DNA of 54,438 nucleotides from Flavobacterium bizetiae (GTDB lineage: Bacteria > Bacteroidota > Bacteroidia > Flavobacteriales > Flavobacteriaceae), in the NCBI RefSeq assembly GCF_902804475.1, contig NZ_CADCSU010000043.1, positions 1 to 54,438 on the forward strand, read 5' to 3'. The position numbers were made by a program, and so were the translations under genes. The first letter of the stretch is position 1. Each line of letters starts with the position of its first letter. This document shows positions 26,702 to 36,369 of the stretch, one piece after another. The notes below the pieces were generated by a model that was given only the letters and a program-made list of their open reading frames with translations, did not search any database and was not told the origin of the DNA.

Positions 26702-27636
26702 ATACAACACGAGACATAGTAGTACTTTGTAACAACCGTATGGCTTTTCCGGCGATACAAACCTTACATAGCCTTGGAAGACTGCATGCTATTGGAGTAC
26801 CCTCAGAAAATGAAGATGTAAAAGCCTTTTGTTCTGTTTTTGCCGCAAAAGCGGGTATCAAATTAATATGGATTGAGAAATCTAAGTTAGAAGTACATCT
26901 TCAGGAAATTATTAAAAATATTGGTATTAAATTTATTTTCACGATGACTTTTCCATGGAAAGTTCCCGAAGAAATAATCGAAAAGCATCCTAATCTTTTC
27001 TATAATTTTCATTATGGTCTATTACCTGAAATGCGTGGTGCTGATCCGGTTTTTGAGTCGATTAGAAAACAAAAAAATGAAACCGGAATTTCTGTTCACA
27101 GTATTGAAAAAGCGATAGATAAAGGAAAGGTAGTTTTAAAGAAAACACTTCCGTTACATAATGATTTCACTCACGGAATGCTTTCTACTAATTTATCTTA
27201 TCTGGCTTCTTACATGCTACCTGAGCTTTTCACATTATTACATAATAATGACAAAGGTGTAAGTCAGGACGAATCATTGGCGAGATATTATAAAAAACCA
27301 ACAATTGCCGATGTCAGTATTCAATGGGAAAAACAGGATTCTAAATCTATACAAGCTTTAGTAAATGCCTGTAATCCATGGAATAAAGGAGCATATACAC
27401 AATGGAATGGTTTAAACATACGACTTCTGGAAGTTTCTCAAACCAATACTATTACAGATTACCCAAAAGCTCCCGGGACTATTCTAGAAATAAATGAAAA
27501 CAACGGACTTATAATACAATGTTATGATAATACACAACTTCGTATAAATACTGTTTATACTGAAGAAGGCTTTATGAGTGGGCATAAATTGCTCGCTTTT
27601 GGCATAAAAAACGGCGAACAATTTGCCTCTTTATAA
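26698..27636 (+). CDS. formyltransferase-family protein (Fmt/ArnA-like)
   Basis: 312 residues of the folate-dependent formyl or hydroxymethyl transferase fold. The signature FHYGLLPEMRGADPV corresponds to the family's NxH...LLPxxRG motif, and the expected catalytic triad is present: Asn103, His105 and Asp141 (in AIDKGKVV). This spacing is almost the same as in ArnA (Asn102, His104, Asp140). A C-terminal domain from about residue 225 (ACNPWNKGAYTQWNG) resembles the Fmt C-terminal region. Its place between a binding-protein-like gene and an adhesin gene argues against initiator tRNA formylation and for modification of an amino-sugar or small metabolite; that is inference. It overlaps the previous gene by 4 bp. 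Confidence 0.82.
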   Translation: MNTTRDIVVLCNNRMAFPAIQTLHSLGRLHAIGVPSENEDVKAFCSVFAAKAGIKLIWIEKSKLEVHLQEIIKNIGIKFIFTMTFPWKVPEEIIEKHPNLFYNFHYGLLPEMRGADPVFESIRKQKNETGISVHSIEKAIDKGKVVLKKTLPLHNDFTHGMLSTNLSYLASYMLPELFTLLHNNDKGVSQDESLARYYKKPTIADVSIQWEKQDSKSIQALVNACNPWNKGAYTQWNGLNIRLLEVSQTNTITDYPKAPGTILEINENNGLIIQCYDNTQLRINTVYTEEGFMSGHKLLAFGIKNGEQFASL

Positions 27637-27652
27637 TTTAACTATCTTAATT

Positions 27653-30600
27653 ATGAAACATTTTTACTCTCAAATCAAAAAATTTTTAAATATCGCCCTC
27701 TTTTTGGGGATATTTTTACAGAGTTACATAGGTAACTCTCAGACATTAGCCGCTGGAGATATTATCTTCACAGGATATGACTCTACCTTCTCTGCTACAG
27801 ATGGAGATGTGTACTCTTTTGTAGCTTTAGTTGCTATTCCTCCTGGTACGGTGATACGATTCACTGACCGAGGTTATTTTGGAACTCCCGGTTCCTGGCA
27901 GGCTGCAGCTGCGTCTGAAGGAACTGTTACCTGGACTTCCGGAGCAGCTATTGCAGCCGGAACTGAAGTAACTATAAAAGGTTTGACAGCCTCAACTTAC
28001 AATCCCGTTAACTTAACATCTACTCCTAATGGTTCAGTTGCTTTGACCGAAGGTACAATGGTAAACGGATTAAGTTTATCTTCTGTAGGAGATCAAATTA
28101 TTGCTTTTCAAGGTGGTACCTCTCCAACCGGAGCAGTTACTTTTATTAGTGGACTGCATTATTACAACTGTCCTGATGGTACTTCACAAGCTGCTTGGGA
28201 TTCAGGTGCATGTGCTAATGGATCTAATGGCTCAAAACTTCCTACAGGTCTTGTAGGTGGTACAAGTGCATTTTTTACAGGGCCTGGTGGTTCAGGAAGC
28301 CCTGAAGTAGGAAAATTTAATGGCAGCGGAAATCTTAGCACTGTAGCCAATATTAGAATAGCTGTAATGAATCCTGCAAACTGGACTACATCAGCGACTA
28401 CTCTTGCAATGCCTTCTGGAGCTCCGTTTCTAGGTTCGCCCCCAGTTGTAACGACTACTGCGGCGACAAATGTTAAATCAGTTTCTGCTACATTTGCAGG
28501 TAATGTAACTGACACAGGTGGTGATGCTAACGTAGAAAGAGGAATAGTTTGGGCTACTACAACAAACCCAACTACAGCAAATACAAAAGTTCAAATTGGA
28601 ACTGGAATTGGACCTTTCAGCGGACCTGTAACAGGACTTACTCCTGCAGCAGTGATTTATTATAAAGCTTATGCTAAAAATAGTACAGGCACCACTTACG
28701 GAGCTGAATTAAATTTTACTACAGGGACTGCATTAACTGCTCCGGCAACAATCTCTAAAACAAATGTAAGTTGTAACGGAGGAAATAATGGTACCGCTAC
28801 AATTGCTGTAAGCGGTGGTACACTTCCTTATAGTTATTCATGGTCTCCATCCGGAGGAACAAATGCAACCGCATCTGGTCTTGGTGTTGGAGTTTATAAT
28901 GTAACCGTTACTGATGGTGAAGGAACACAAATAACAAGATCTACCACTATAACGCAGCCATCTGTATTAAATGCAACTTCTGCTTTTACAAACGTAGCGT
29001 GTAATGGAGGATCAAATGGTGTTGCTTCTGTAAATCCATCAGGAGGCACACCAGGTTATACTTATCTATGGAATACTGGTGCTACAACACAAACCATAAC
29101 AGGTCTTATGGCCGGAACATATAGTGTAACTGTTACAGACGCAAATGCTTGTACCAAAACGATAAATAATATTCAAGTAACACAACCAAGTGTATTAAAT
29201 GCAACATCTGCTGTTACAAATGTATCATGTAATGGAGGATCTAATGGTACTGCTACTGTAAATGCTACAGGAGGAGCTGGAGGATATACTTATTTATGGA
29301 GTACTGGTGCTTCAACAGCGACTATAACAGGTCGTTTAGCAGGAACTTACAGCATAACTGTTACAGATGCCAATTCATGTACTATAACTTTAAATAATAT
29401 TACAATAACACAGCCTTCTGTTTTAGGCGGAACCGCATCTACAACATCAGTTTCATGTTTTGGAGGATCTAATGGTACTGCTACTGTAACTCCATCAGGA
29501 GGTTCAGGAGGGTATACCTATTTATGGAGTACTGGTGCTACAACAGCTACTATAACTGGTCGTCAAGCAGGTACTTACAGCGTGACTATTACAGATGCAA
29601 ACTCTTGTGCCTTTACTGTAAGTGGTATTACTATTAACCAGCCTGCAGCTGCACTTAATGGTACAACTGTTATAACAAACATTGCATGTAACGGAGGATC
29701 TACTGGTGTTGCTTCTGTAACTCCAATAGGAGGAACCAGTCCTTATACCGTTTTATGGAGTAATGGAGCTACAACATATACTACAACAGGTCTTTTGGCA
29801 GGTGTCTACAGCGTAACTATCACTGATGCAAATGCATGCAGCAGAACCATAAATAATATCCTGGTAACGCAGCCTCCTGTATTAAATGTAACACCTTCCT
29901 TAACAAATGTTGCTTGTAACGGAGGATCAAACGGTGTTGCTTCTGTAAATGCAACTGGAGGAGCCGGAGGATATACTTACTTATGGAATACTGGTGCAAC
30001 AACATCAGCCATAACAGGGCTAGCAGCTGGTACTTACAGCGTAACGGTTACTGATGCTAATTCTTGTTCTAAAACGGTAAATAATATTAACGTAACACAG
30101 CCAGCTGTATTAGACGGAACAACATCTACAACGTCAGTTTCATGTTTTGGAGGATCTAATGGTATAGCTTCAGTAACTGCAACTGGAGGAGCCGGAGGAT
30201 ATACCTATTCTTGGGCACCATCTGGCGGGACTGCAGCTACAGCTAGCGGTCTTACTGCAGGAACATACAGCGTTACCATTACTGATGCTAACGCTTGTAG
30301 CAAAACTATAACGGGTATTATTGTTGGTGGTCCTGCTGCTGCTTTAACAGCCACACCTGCTGCACAAACTAATATTCTATGTAATGGATCTGCAACTGGA
30401 TCTGCAACTGTTGCAGTAACAGGCGGAACTGGAACTTATACTTATCAATGGTCTCCTGTGGGAGGAACTGCTGCAACAGCAACAGGATTAACAGCAGGAA
30501 CTTACACAGTAACTGTAAGAGATGCTAACTTATGTCAAACTACGCAAAGCTTTACTATTATAGAGCCTGCTGCTTTAACAGCTTCAGCAGCTGCAAAAAC

Positions 30601-33600
30601 TAATATTGCATGTAATGGTGCTACAACCGGATCTGCAACAGTTTCAGCTACAGGAGGAACAGGAGGTTATACTTATTCTTGGGCACCTTCTGGAGGAACT
30701 GCCGCTACAGCATCTGGATTAGCTGCCGGGACTTATACCGTAACAGTTACAGACGCAAACTTATGTTTTACTACTCAAAGTTTTACTATTACACAGCCGC
30801 CAGTTTTATCAGCAACTACAGCTGCTACAAGTGTAAGTTGTTTTGGAGGAAGTAATGGTAGTGCAAGCGTAACAGTATCAGGCGGTACACCTGGTTATAC
30901 CTATGCATGGGCACCACTTGGAGGCAATAGCGCGACTATTACCGGAAAACCTGCAGGAAATTATACTTGTACAATTACAGATGCTAACGGATGTACATTA
31001 GTTAAAACGATTACCATCAATACTCCTGCTGCATTATCTGGAACTATTTCAAAAACAGATGTTTCCTGTAATGGAGGCACTAATGGTGTCGCTACTGTAA
31101 CTGCCACTGGAGGAGTTGGAGGATATACGTACTCTTGGTCACCTACTGGAGGAACTGCTGCAACAGCATCTGGATTAACTGCTGGAACATATACTGTAAC
31201 AATTACAGACGCTAATACATGTTCTACTACTGCAAGTGTAACAATAATACAGCCTAGTGCTTTATCAGCTGTTACATCACAAACTGATGTTCTTTGTAAT
31301 GGAGGAGCAACTGGTACAGCAACCGTAGTTGCTTCTGGCGGAACAACAAACTATACTTACATATGGTCTCCAAGTGGAGGAACTGCTGCTACTGCAACTG
31401 GACTTACTGCTGGAAACTACAGCTGTTTAATTACAGATAATAACGGATGTACCTTAACTAAAACTTTTACTATCATGCAGCCATCAGTTTTATTTGCTAC
31501 GACAAGCCAGATAAATGCAACTTGTTCAACAGGTGGTCAGGCTGCAGTAAATGTTAGTGGTGGTACTACTCCATATTCATACTCATGGTCAAATGGTGCT
31601 ACGACACAAATTGTAACAGGTCTACTAGCTGGAAATTATAATGTCGTAATTACAGATGGTAACGGATGTACGCTGATTAAAAACTTTACTATTACTACAA
31701 CTAATACTTTAGTTGCCGCAACATCTCAAACTAATGTTTTATGTAATGGATCTAATACAGGAACTGCATCTGTAATTCCTAGTGGTGCTCCAGGTCCCTT
31801 TACTTATGTATGGGCTCCTTTTGGAGGAAATGCCGATACAGCAACTAATTTAACTGCAGGAAATTATTCCGTAACGATTACATCTGCTAACGGTTGTTCT
31901 ATTGTAAAAACGTTTACAATCACAGAACCTACAGCTATAAACATTACACCGTCGCAAACTAACCTATTATGCAATGGCGCCGTAACAGGATCTGCAAGTG
32001 TTGTCGTAACAGGAGGAACTGGTAGCTATACTTATTCTTGGTCACCTTCTGGTGGAACTGCCGCTACAGCAACAGGACTGAGTGCAGGAAACTATACAGT
32101 AACTATAAAAGATGCTAATTTATGTGTAACAACACAAAATTTCACAATCACACAACCTACTGCAATTACAGCAACCACTACAACAACAGATGTATCTTGT
32201 AATAGTGGATCTAACGGTTCTGCAACAGTAAACGCAACAGGAGGAACTGGAAACTATACTTATACATGGTCTCCAACAGGAGGATCTGCTGCTACAGCAA
32301 CAGGATTAGCTGCGGGAAATTACACTGTAACCATTACAGACGAAAACAACTGTAGTATTACTGAAAATGTTTCTATAGCTGAACCTACAATTCTTGACGC
32401 TACGATTGCACAAACTGATGTAACTTGTATTGGTACTGCCGATGCTACTGCAACTGTTACTGCAACAGGCGGAAATGGTAATTATACTTACTCATGGTCA
32501 CCTTCTGGAGGTTCTGCAGCAACAGCAACCGGACTTAGTGCAGGAAATTATACGGTAACTATTACAGATGCTAAAGGGTGTTTTGTTACAAAAACTGTAA
32601 CAATCGTAACCACTCCAGATGTAACTGCACCAGTTCCTGATGTAGCAAATTTACCTGCAATTACAAGTACTTGTTCAGTTTTGGCATCACAAATTTCTGT
32701 TCCAACAGCAACAGACAATTGTGCAGGAATTATAAATGCTACTACAACCGATCCTTTAAGCTATACAGCTGTAGGAACGTATACCATCAAATGGACTTAT
32801 AATGACGGACATGGAAATACTTCATTTCAAAATCAAACGATTAATGTAACAGCTTCACCTTTAGATCAGGTAACTTTTAGCAATGCTTCGTATACTTTTG
32901 ATGGAAATCTTCATGCATTACAAGTGGCTAATCTTCCTGCGGGAGCTACTGTAGCGTATTCTATTACGCCAGCGGCAAGTACTTTAAATGGTGCTATAAA
33001 TGCTGGTAGCTATACCGTTACTGCAATCGTTTCGCCTGCAGCAAGTACACCAAATTGTTCGCCAATTACACTTACTGCGCAACTTACGATTAACAAAGCA
33101 GCGCAACTGATTACTTTTGGTGCAATTCCTGCTAAAATTTTAGGAGTACTTAATGACTTCAGTTTAGATGCGACTTCTAATTCAGGTTTACCAATTCGTT
33201 ATTCATTTACGTACACTTCTGCCCTGCCACCTGCAAATGTTTCTGCAATAGGGTTAGTTAATTTGTTAAGATCAGGTAGTTTAATAATTGTAGCACATCA
33301 GGATGGTAATGACAATTATTTACCTGCTGCAAATGTTGAGCAAGTTCTTGTCATCAAAAACAATGATATCACCATTACTAAAATTACACTTGGTAACAAA
33401 GTATATCAAAATCCTGCGAAACAAATTACATACGTGATGGGATGTGATGAGAATAATCCAAACGTTAGTTTCACAAATGAAACCGGAGCGACATTCTCAC
33501 CTGCTGCTAATCTTACGATTACAACTCCTAAACCTGGAATTTATACGCAAAATGTTACTGTAACTTCGCAAGACGGAACAGCAACGGCTACTTATGCCTT

Positions 33601-34129
33601 GACAATAGAAAAACCATTTGGTTTCTATGACATTGTTCATCAAAAATTCAACAATGTATTGCTTATAAATAACAATCCTCAGACAAACGGAGGTTACGAA
33701 TTTGTTTCGTACCAATGGTTTAAAAACGGACAGTTGGTAGGAACAGGTCAATACTATTCAGCAGGAGAAGATTTATCGAATTCATTAGATACTTCTGCAG
33801 ATTTTAGTGTAAAAATGACAACTAAAGACGGAAAAATTCTTCAAACTTGTAGTGCCAAAATTACGGTTCAAAAATCGTTAACGGCAAGACTTTATCCTAA
33901 CCCAATTCAAACAGGACAAGTCATTACAGTTGAAGCAGATTTCCCCGCCGAAGAATTAGAAAATATGCAAATAAGCTTATATACTGTTTCTGGTCAATTG
34001 GTAAAAACTTTGAAATCATCTACGGTAAGAACTGAAGTTCAGTTACCAGATGCTGAAAGTAATATGTATGTTGTAGTTATTGAAACTGCCAATATCAAGA
34101 AAACACTAAAAGTAATTGTAAATAAATAA
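27653..34129 (+). CDS. giant SprB-repeat adhesin with T9SS type A sorting domain
   Basis: A secreted surface protein of 2158 residues. A signal peptide (about 1-29, ending YIGNSQ) is followed by an N-terminal domain opening GDIIFTGYDSTFS (about 35-250) and a fibronectin-like domain (about 262-360). Seventeen SprB-type repeats of roughly 76 residues follow (about 362-1652), each built round a core like TNVSCNGGSNG ... GYTYLWSTGA ... AGTYSVTVTDAN. An HYR-like and an MBG-like domain come next, then a type A T9SS C-terminal domain (from LYPNPIQTGQ, about 2075-2158). It would cross the outer membrane through T9SS. Far shorter than the gliding adhesin SprB, so it may serve attachment or a dedicated ligand. 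The start is the ATG at 27653, 16 bp after the formyltransferase stop. Confidence 0.88.
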   Translation: MKHFYSQIKKFLNIALFLGIFLQSYIGNSQTLAAGDIIFTGYDSTFSATDGDVYSFVALVAIPPGTVIRFTDRGYFGTPGSWQAAAASEGTVTWTSGAAIAAGTEVTIKGLTASTYNPVNLTSTPNGSVALTEGTMVNGLSLSSVGDQIIAFQGGTSPTGAVTFISGLHYYNCPDGTSQAAWDSGACANGSNGSKLPTGLVGGTSAFFTGPGGSGSPEVGKFNGSGNLSTVANIRIAVMNPANWTTSATTLAMPSGAPFLGSPPVVTTTAATNVKSVSATFAGNVTDTGGDANVERGIVWATTTNPTTANTKVQIGTGIGPFSGPVTGLTPAAVIYYKAYAKNSTGTTYGAELNFTTGTALTAPATISKTNVSCNGGNNGTATIAVSGGTLPYSYSWSPSGGTNATASGLGVGVYNVTVTDGEGTQITRSTTITQPSVLNATSAFTNVACNGGSNGVASVNPSGGTPGYTYLWNTGATTQTITGLMAGTYSVTVTDANACTKTINNIQVTQPSVLNATSAVTNVSCNGGSNGTATVNATGGAGGYTYLWSTGASTATITGRLAGTYSITVTDANSCTITLNNITITQPSVLGGTASTTSVSCFGGSNGTATVTPSGGSGGYTYLWSTGATTATITGRQAGTYSVTITDANSCAFTVSGITINQPAAALNGTTVITNIACNGGSTGVASVTPIGGTSPYTVLWSNGATTYTTTGLLAGVYSVTITDANACSRTINNILVTQPPVLNVTPSLTNVACNGGSNGVASVNATGGAGGYTYLWNTGATTSAITGLAAGTYSVTVTDANSCSKTVNNINVTQPAVLDGTTSTTSVSCFGGSNGIASVTATGGAGGYTYSWAPSGGTAATASGLTAGTYSVTITDANACSKTITGIIVGGPAAALTATPAAQTNILCNGSATGSATVAVTGGTGTYTYQWSPVGGTAATATGLTAGTYTVTVRDANLCQTTQSFTIIEPAALTASAAAKTNIACNGATTGSATVSATGGTGGYTYSWAPSGGTAATASGLAAGTYTVTVTDANLCFTTQSFTITQPPVLSATTAATSVSCFGGSNGSASVTVSGGTPGYTYAWAPLGGNSATITGKPAGNYTCTITDANGCTLVKTITINTPAALSGTISKTDVSCNGGTNGVATVTATGGVGGYTYSWSPTGGTAATASGLTAGTYTVTITDANTCSTTASVTIIQPSALSAVTSQTDVLCNGGATGTATVVASGGTTNYTYIWSPSGGTAATATGLTAGNYSCLITDNNGCTLTKTFTIMQPSVLFATTSQINATCSTGGQAAVNVSGGTTPYSYSWSNGATTQIVTGLLAGNYNVVITDGNGCTLIKNFTITTTNTLVAATSQTNVLCNGSNTGTASVIPSGAPGPFTYVWAPFGGNADTATNLTAGNYSVTITSANGCSIVKTFTITEPTAINITPSQTNLLCNGAVTGSASVVVTGGTGSYTYSWSPSGGTAATATGLSAGNYTVTIKDANLCVTTQNFTITQPTAITATTTTTDVSCNSGSNGSATVNATGGTGNYTYTWSPTGGSAATATGLAAGNYTVTITDENNCSITENVSIAEPTILDATIAQTDVTCIGTADATATVTATGGNGNYTYSWSPSGGSAATATGLSAGNYTVTITDAKGCFVTKTVTIVTTPDVTAPVPDVANLPAITSTCSVLASQISVPTATDNCAGIINATTTDPLSYTAVGTYTIKWTYNDGHGNTSFQNQTINVTASPLDQVTFSNASYTFDGNLHALQVANLPAGATVAYSITPAASTLNGAINAGSYTVTAIVSPAASTPNCSPITLTAQLTINKAAQLITFGAIPAKILGVLNDFSLDATSNSGLPIRYSFTYTSALPPANVSAIGLVNLLRSGSLIIVAHQDGNDNYLPAANVEQVLVIKNNDITITKITLGNKVYQNPAKQITYVMGCDENNPNVSFTNETGATFSPAANLTITTPKPGIYTQNVTVTSQDGTATATYALTIEKPFGFYDIVHQKFNNVLLINNNPQTNGGYEFVSYQWFKNGQLVGTGQYYSAGEDLSNSLDTSADFSVKMTTKDGKILQTCSAKITVQKSLTARLYPNPIQTGQVITVEADFPAEELENMQISLYTVSGQLVKTLKSSTVRTEVQLPDAESNMYVVVIETANIKKTLKVIVNK
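28740..32612 (+). repeat. 17 tandem SprB-type coding repeats
   Basis: The central part of the adhesin gene is a tandem array of about 228-bp units. Each has a Cys-Asn/Phe-Gly-Gly core, followed by a W-containing strand and a TVTDAN strand. Units differ by substitution and some have WAPSGGTAATASGL in place of WSTGATTATITGR, so at least two sub-types alternate. Repeat number could vary by recombination. Confidence 0.85.
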
Positions 34130-34133
34130 AATC

Positions 34134-34163
34134 TGTCAGTACTACTTTAGGGTAGTACTGGCA
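34134..34163 (+). other. hairpin between adhesin and barrel genes
   Basis: TGTCAGTACTAC (34134-34145) pairs with GTAGTACTGGCA (34152-34163) over 12 bp with one G-T wobble. There is no T-run after it, so it is more likely an RNA-stability or processing hairpin, or a leaky attenuator, than a full terminator. Confidence 0.55.
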
Positions 34164-34177
34164 TAATAAAAAATAAG

Positions 34178-35029
34178 ATGAAAAAATATATACGAAACTA
34201 TATAACATCACTGTCGATCGTTACACTACTTTTAGGAACTTGCCTAAACAGTTATGCTCAGGACAGAAAACAAGAATTATCAATAGCTGTAGGAGGACCT
34301 TTTTCATTTCTAAAGTATAATTCTGGCGGAGATGTAGTACCCGGAAACGGTATAAATGCAGGAATTCGCTATTCTTATTACTTAAATGAAGGTTTAAGTA
34401 TTGGTATTGGTGTCGAATATCAAACCTATAATTCTGATGTAAAGTATGGCTTTTTTAACGGACAATACAATGCTATTGATGCTGAAAATGAAGCTTTTCA
34501 ATTTAGATACAAAGCAACTAATTTAAGAGAGGAACAAAAACTGGGATACATCAACATTCCAATTGGTATTCAGTTTGAAACTCCCGGAGATACAAAATTA
34601 TATGTTGCAGCAGGAGCTAAAATAGGTTTCGCGACAAACGGAACTTACCAAAGTACTTTCCAGAACCTTACTACAAGCGGGTATTATCCGCAATATAATG
34701 TAGAATTGTTTAGTCCTGCATTTGCTGGTTTTGAAAATGTAAACGATCTAAAAACAAGCAAACAAGATCTAAATACAGAGGTATCTTATTCTGCTACATT
34801 CGAAACTGGTTTAAAACAAAAAATTGGTGATCGCAGTGCTATTTATATCGGACTTTATTTGGACTACGGTTTGAATAATGTTTATGATAATAAAGGAAGC
34901 AAAAATCTGGTACAATACAATCCGCAATTACCTGTGCAGTTGCAATACAACAGCATACTTGACTCTTCTTTTTCAAATGATGTCAGATTGGTTTCTTACG
35001 GACTTAAACTAAGATATGCGATTCGATAA
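34178..35029 (+). CDS. outer-membrane beta-barrel protein, PorT/OMP-type
   Basis: 283 residues with a signal peptide ending near NSYAQ (residue 28) and alternating amphipathic strands through to the C-terminal LRLVSYGLKLRYAIR-like end, as in small outer-membrane barrels. Motifs such as GINAGIRYSYYLNEGLSIGIGVEY and YINIPIGIQFE are typical. It follows the adhesin gene by 48 bp and is the last gene before a strong terminator. In Flavobacterium johnsoniae the adhesin gene sprB is followed by sprF, whose barrel product is needed to export SprB; this protein lacks a clear PorP/SprF signature but may play the same part. That role is inferred from position. Confidence 0.82.
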   Translation: MKKYIRNYITSLSIVTLLLGTCLNSYAQDRKQELSIAVGGPFSFLKYNSGGDVVPGNGINAGIRYSYYLNEGLSIGIGVEYQTYNSDVKYGFFNGQYNAIDAENEAFQFRYKATNLREEQKLGYINIPIGIQFETPGDTKLYVAAGAKIGFATNGTYQSTFQNLTTSGYYPQYNVELFSPAFAGFENVNDLKTSKQDLNTEVSYSATFETGLKQKIGDRSAIYIGLYLDYGLNNVYDNKGSKNLVQYNPQLPVQLQYNSILDSSFSNDVRLVSYGLKLRYAIR

Positions 35030-35060
35030 TGTAAATTCAATCACACAAATTCTTAAAACT

Positions 35061-35096
35061 AAAAAATCCATTCGTTGCGGCGAATGGATTTTTTTA
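35061..35096. terminator. bidirectional intrinsic terminator
   Basis: A perfect 14-bp stem (AAAAAATCCATTCG at 35061-35074, CGAATGGATTTTTT at 35081-35094) with a 6-nt loop and T-runs on both strands. It ends the adhesin locus rightward and the receiver gene leftward. Confidence 0.92.
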
Positions 35097-35103
35097 TTAA
35101 AGC

Positions 35104-35562
35104 TTATTCAATCTTAACCGATTTAATCTCGATCTTATTGTACTGCGCAATAGATTTTGGTTTTCGCCAATATTCTATAATAGTTTTGATAACCTCTTTG
35201 AACTTCACATAATCAAAAGGTCTCACAAAATAACTGTGCGTTGGCAGAGAATACGGATCGATTACAAAACTTTGCTCAAACAAAGTGGTAAAAAACAAGT
35301 ACGGACAATTGAATATCGTCCCTACTCCATTATTATCCGGATTCGTTTCCATCACTTTATAATTCATAACATTCAGCAAAACAATATCAGAAAACACCAA
35401 AAAAGGCTTAATCTGATGACGAAGCATATAATTGCAAGCCGTTTCGGCGGTATTAAAATATATGATTGGGTTGGCGTAATTGAGTTCACTAAAAACCTCA
35501 ATAAATAATTTTCGATCTTCCTGCTTATTCTCTATTACTACTATGGGTCCTTTTTTATTCAT
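35104..35562 (-). CDS. single-domain response regulator receiver
   Basis: 152 residues, a receiver domain alone. MNKKGPIVVIENKQEDRKL gives the acidic pocket, the phospho-acceptor Asp lies in LVFSDIVLL, a Thr follows in FFTTLF, and the usual Lys of the KPF motif is Arg (FVRPFDYV). No DNA-binding or enzymatic output domain follows, so it probably passes a phosphoryl group or binds a partner protein. I start it at the ATG at 35562, where the receiver strand begins; 33 bp more is open upstream. No histidine kinase is adjacent. Confidence 0.78.
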   Translation of the reverse strand: MNKKGPIVVIENKQEDRKLFIEVFSELNYANPIIYFNTAETACNYMLRHQIKPFLVFSDIVLLNVMNYKVMETNPDNNGVGTIFNCPYLFFTTLFEQSFVIDPYSLPTHSYFVRPFDYVKFKEVIKTIIEYWRKPKSIAQYNKIEIKSVKIE

Positions 35563-35861
35563 AACAAATACATTTAAATTCTTAACTACAGGCACATAAC
35601 TTCCCGTACTTAATTCTATTCAAATATTTTAAAAATTGACCAAAAATTACTTACAAAATCTTCTTTTCTGCTTATATAATTTTCATTTATGGCAAAATCA
35701 TTAAGAATTTCCTTTTATAAAAGCTAAAATACTGTTAATTATATAATTACTATTTCAAATTTTATAAGTAAATACGACTACTTCCTAACTAATTTTGAGT
35801 GAGACATTTAGAATCAGAAAAAATGAATTTTAATTATCTAATAATTTAAACTCAAATAGCT

Positions 35862-36353
35862 ATGAATACTTCAAACCATAAAACAAGCGGACATATAGGA
35901 AGTTACCTTAAAGACGATCGCATTCTTCATCCCGAAGATGATATTCATCTGGCGGCTGATCAAACACAAAACGATATCTACGCCGTAAATAACAATAATG
36001 ACCAAAGTGACGAAAGTTATGTCGACGAATATCAAAAAAGAATGGATGAAGAATATGATGCAGAGGAAGATCAATTCTTTAATCAGGAGGAAGATCCTGA
36101 TGATTTAGATGATAATTTCGCTGATGCCCTTGACAGAGAAAACGAAGACGATGACTATTTTGAAGAAGATCCAGATGAAGATCTTGACGAAAGTGATCTT
36201 GACGATGATCTTATAGAAAAATATGACGAAAATGATCGTGATCCCGATAATTTTGCCACAGACCATTTGAAACAAGACGAACTTGATCAGGAATACGACA
36301 TCGATCAGGATCTTGAAGAAAAAGATCCGGTAAATAATCCAAGAAAGTTTTAA
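35862..36353 (+). CDS. highly acidic protein of unknown function
   Basis: 163 residues, of which I count 62 Asp or Glu (about 38 percent), mostly after residue 48. It has no hydrophobic core pattern, signal peptide or membrane segment and is probably intrinsically disordered. Despite its odd composition it has its own terminator directly after the stop, and 232 bp of non-coding DNA in front, so it looks like a real single-gene unit. Possible roles include a histone-like or DNA-mimic partner, a calcium buffer or a stress protein; the sequence does not decide. I do not recognise the family. Confidence 0.7.
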   Translation: MNTSNHKTSGHIGSYLKDDRILHPEDDIHLAADQTQNDIYAVNNNNDQSDESYVDEYQKRMDEEYDAEEDQFFNQEEDPDDLDDNFADALDRENEDDDYFEEDPDEDLDESDLDDDLIEKYDENDRDPDNFATDHLKQDELDQEYDIDQDLEEKDPVNNPRKF

Positions 36354-36369
36354 GCACAATGCTTTACTC

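Noticed and set aside
28740..32612. Large tandem repeat as possible CRISPR or satellite DNA
   Set aside because: It lies in one open frame and encodes SprB-type protein repeats.
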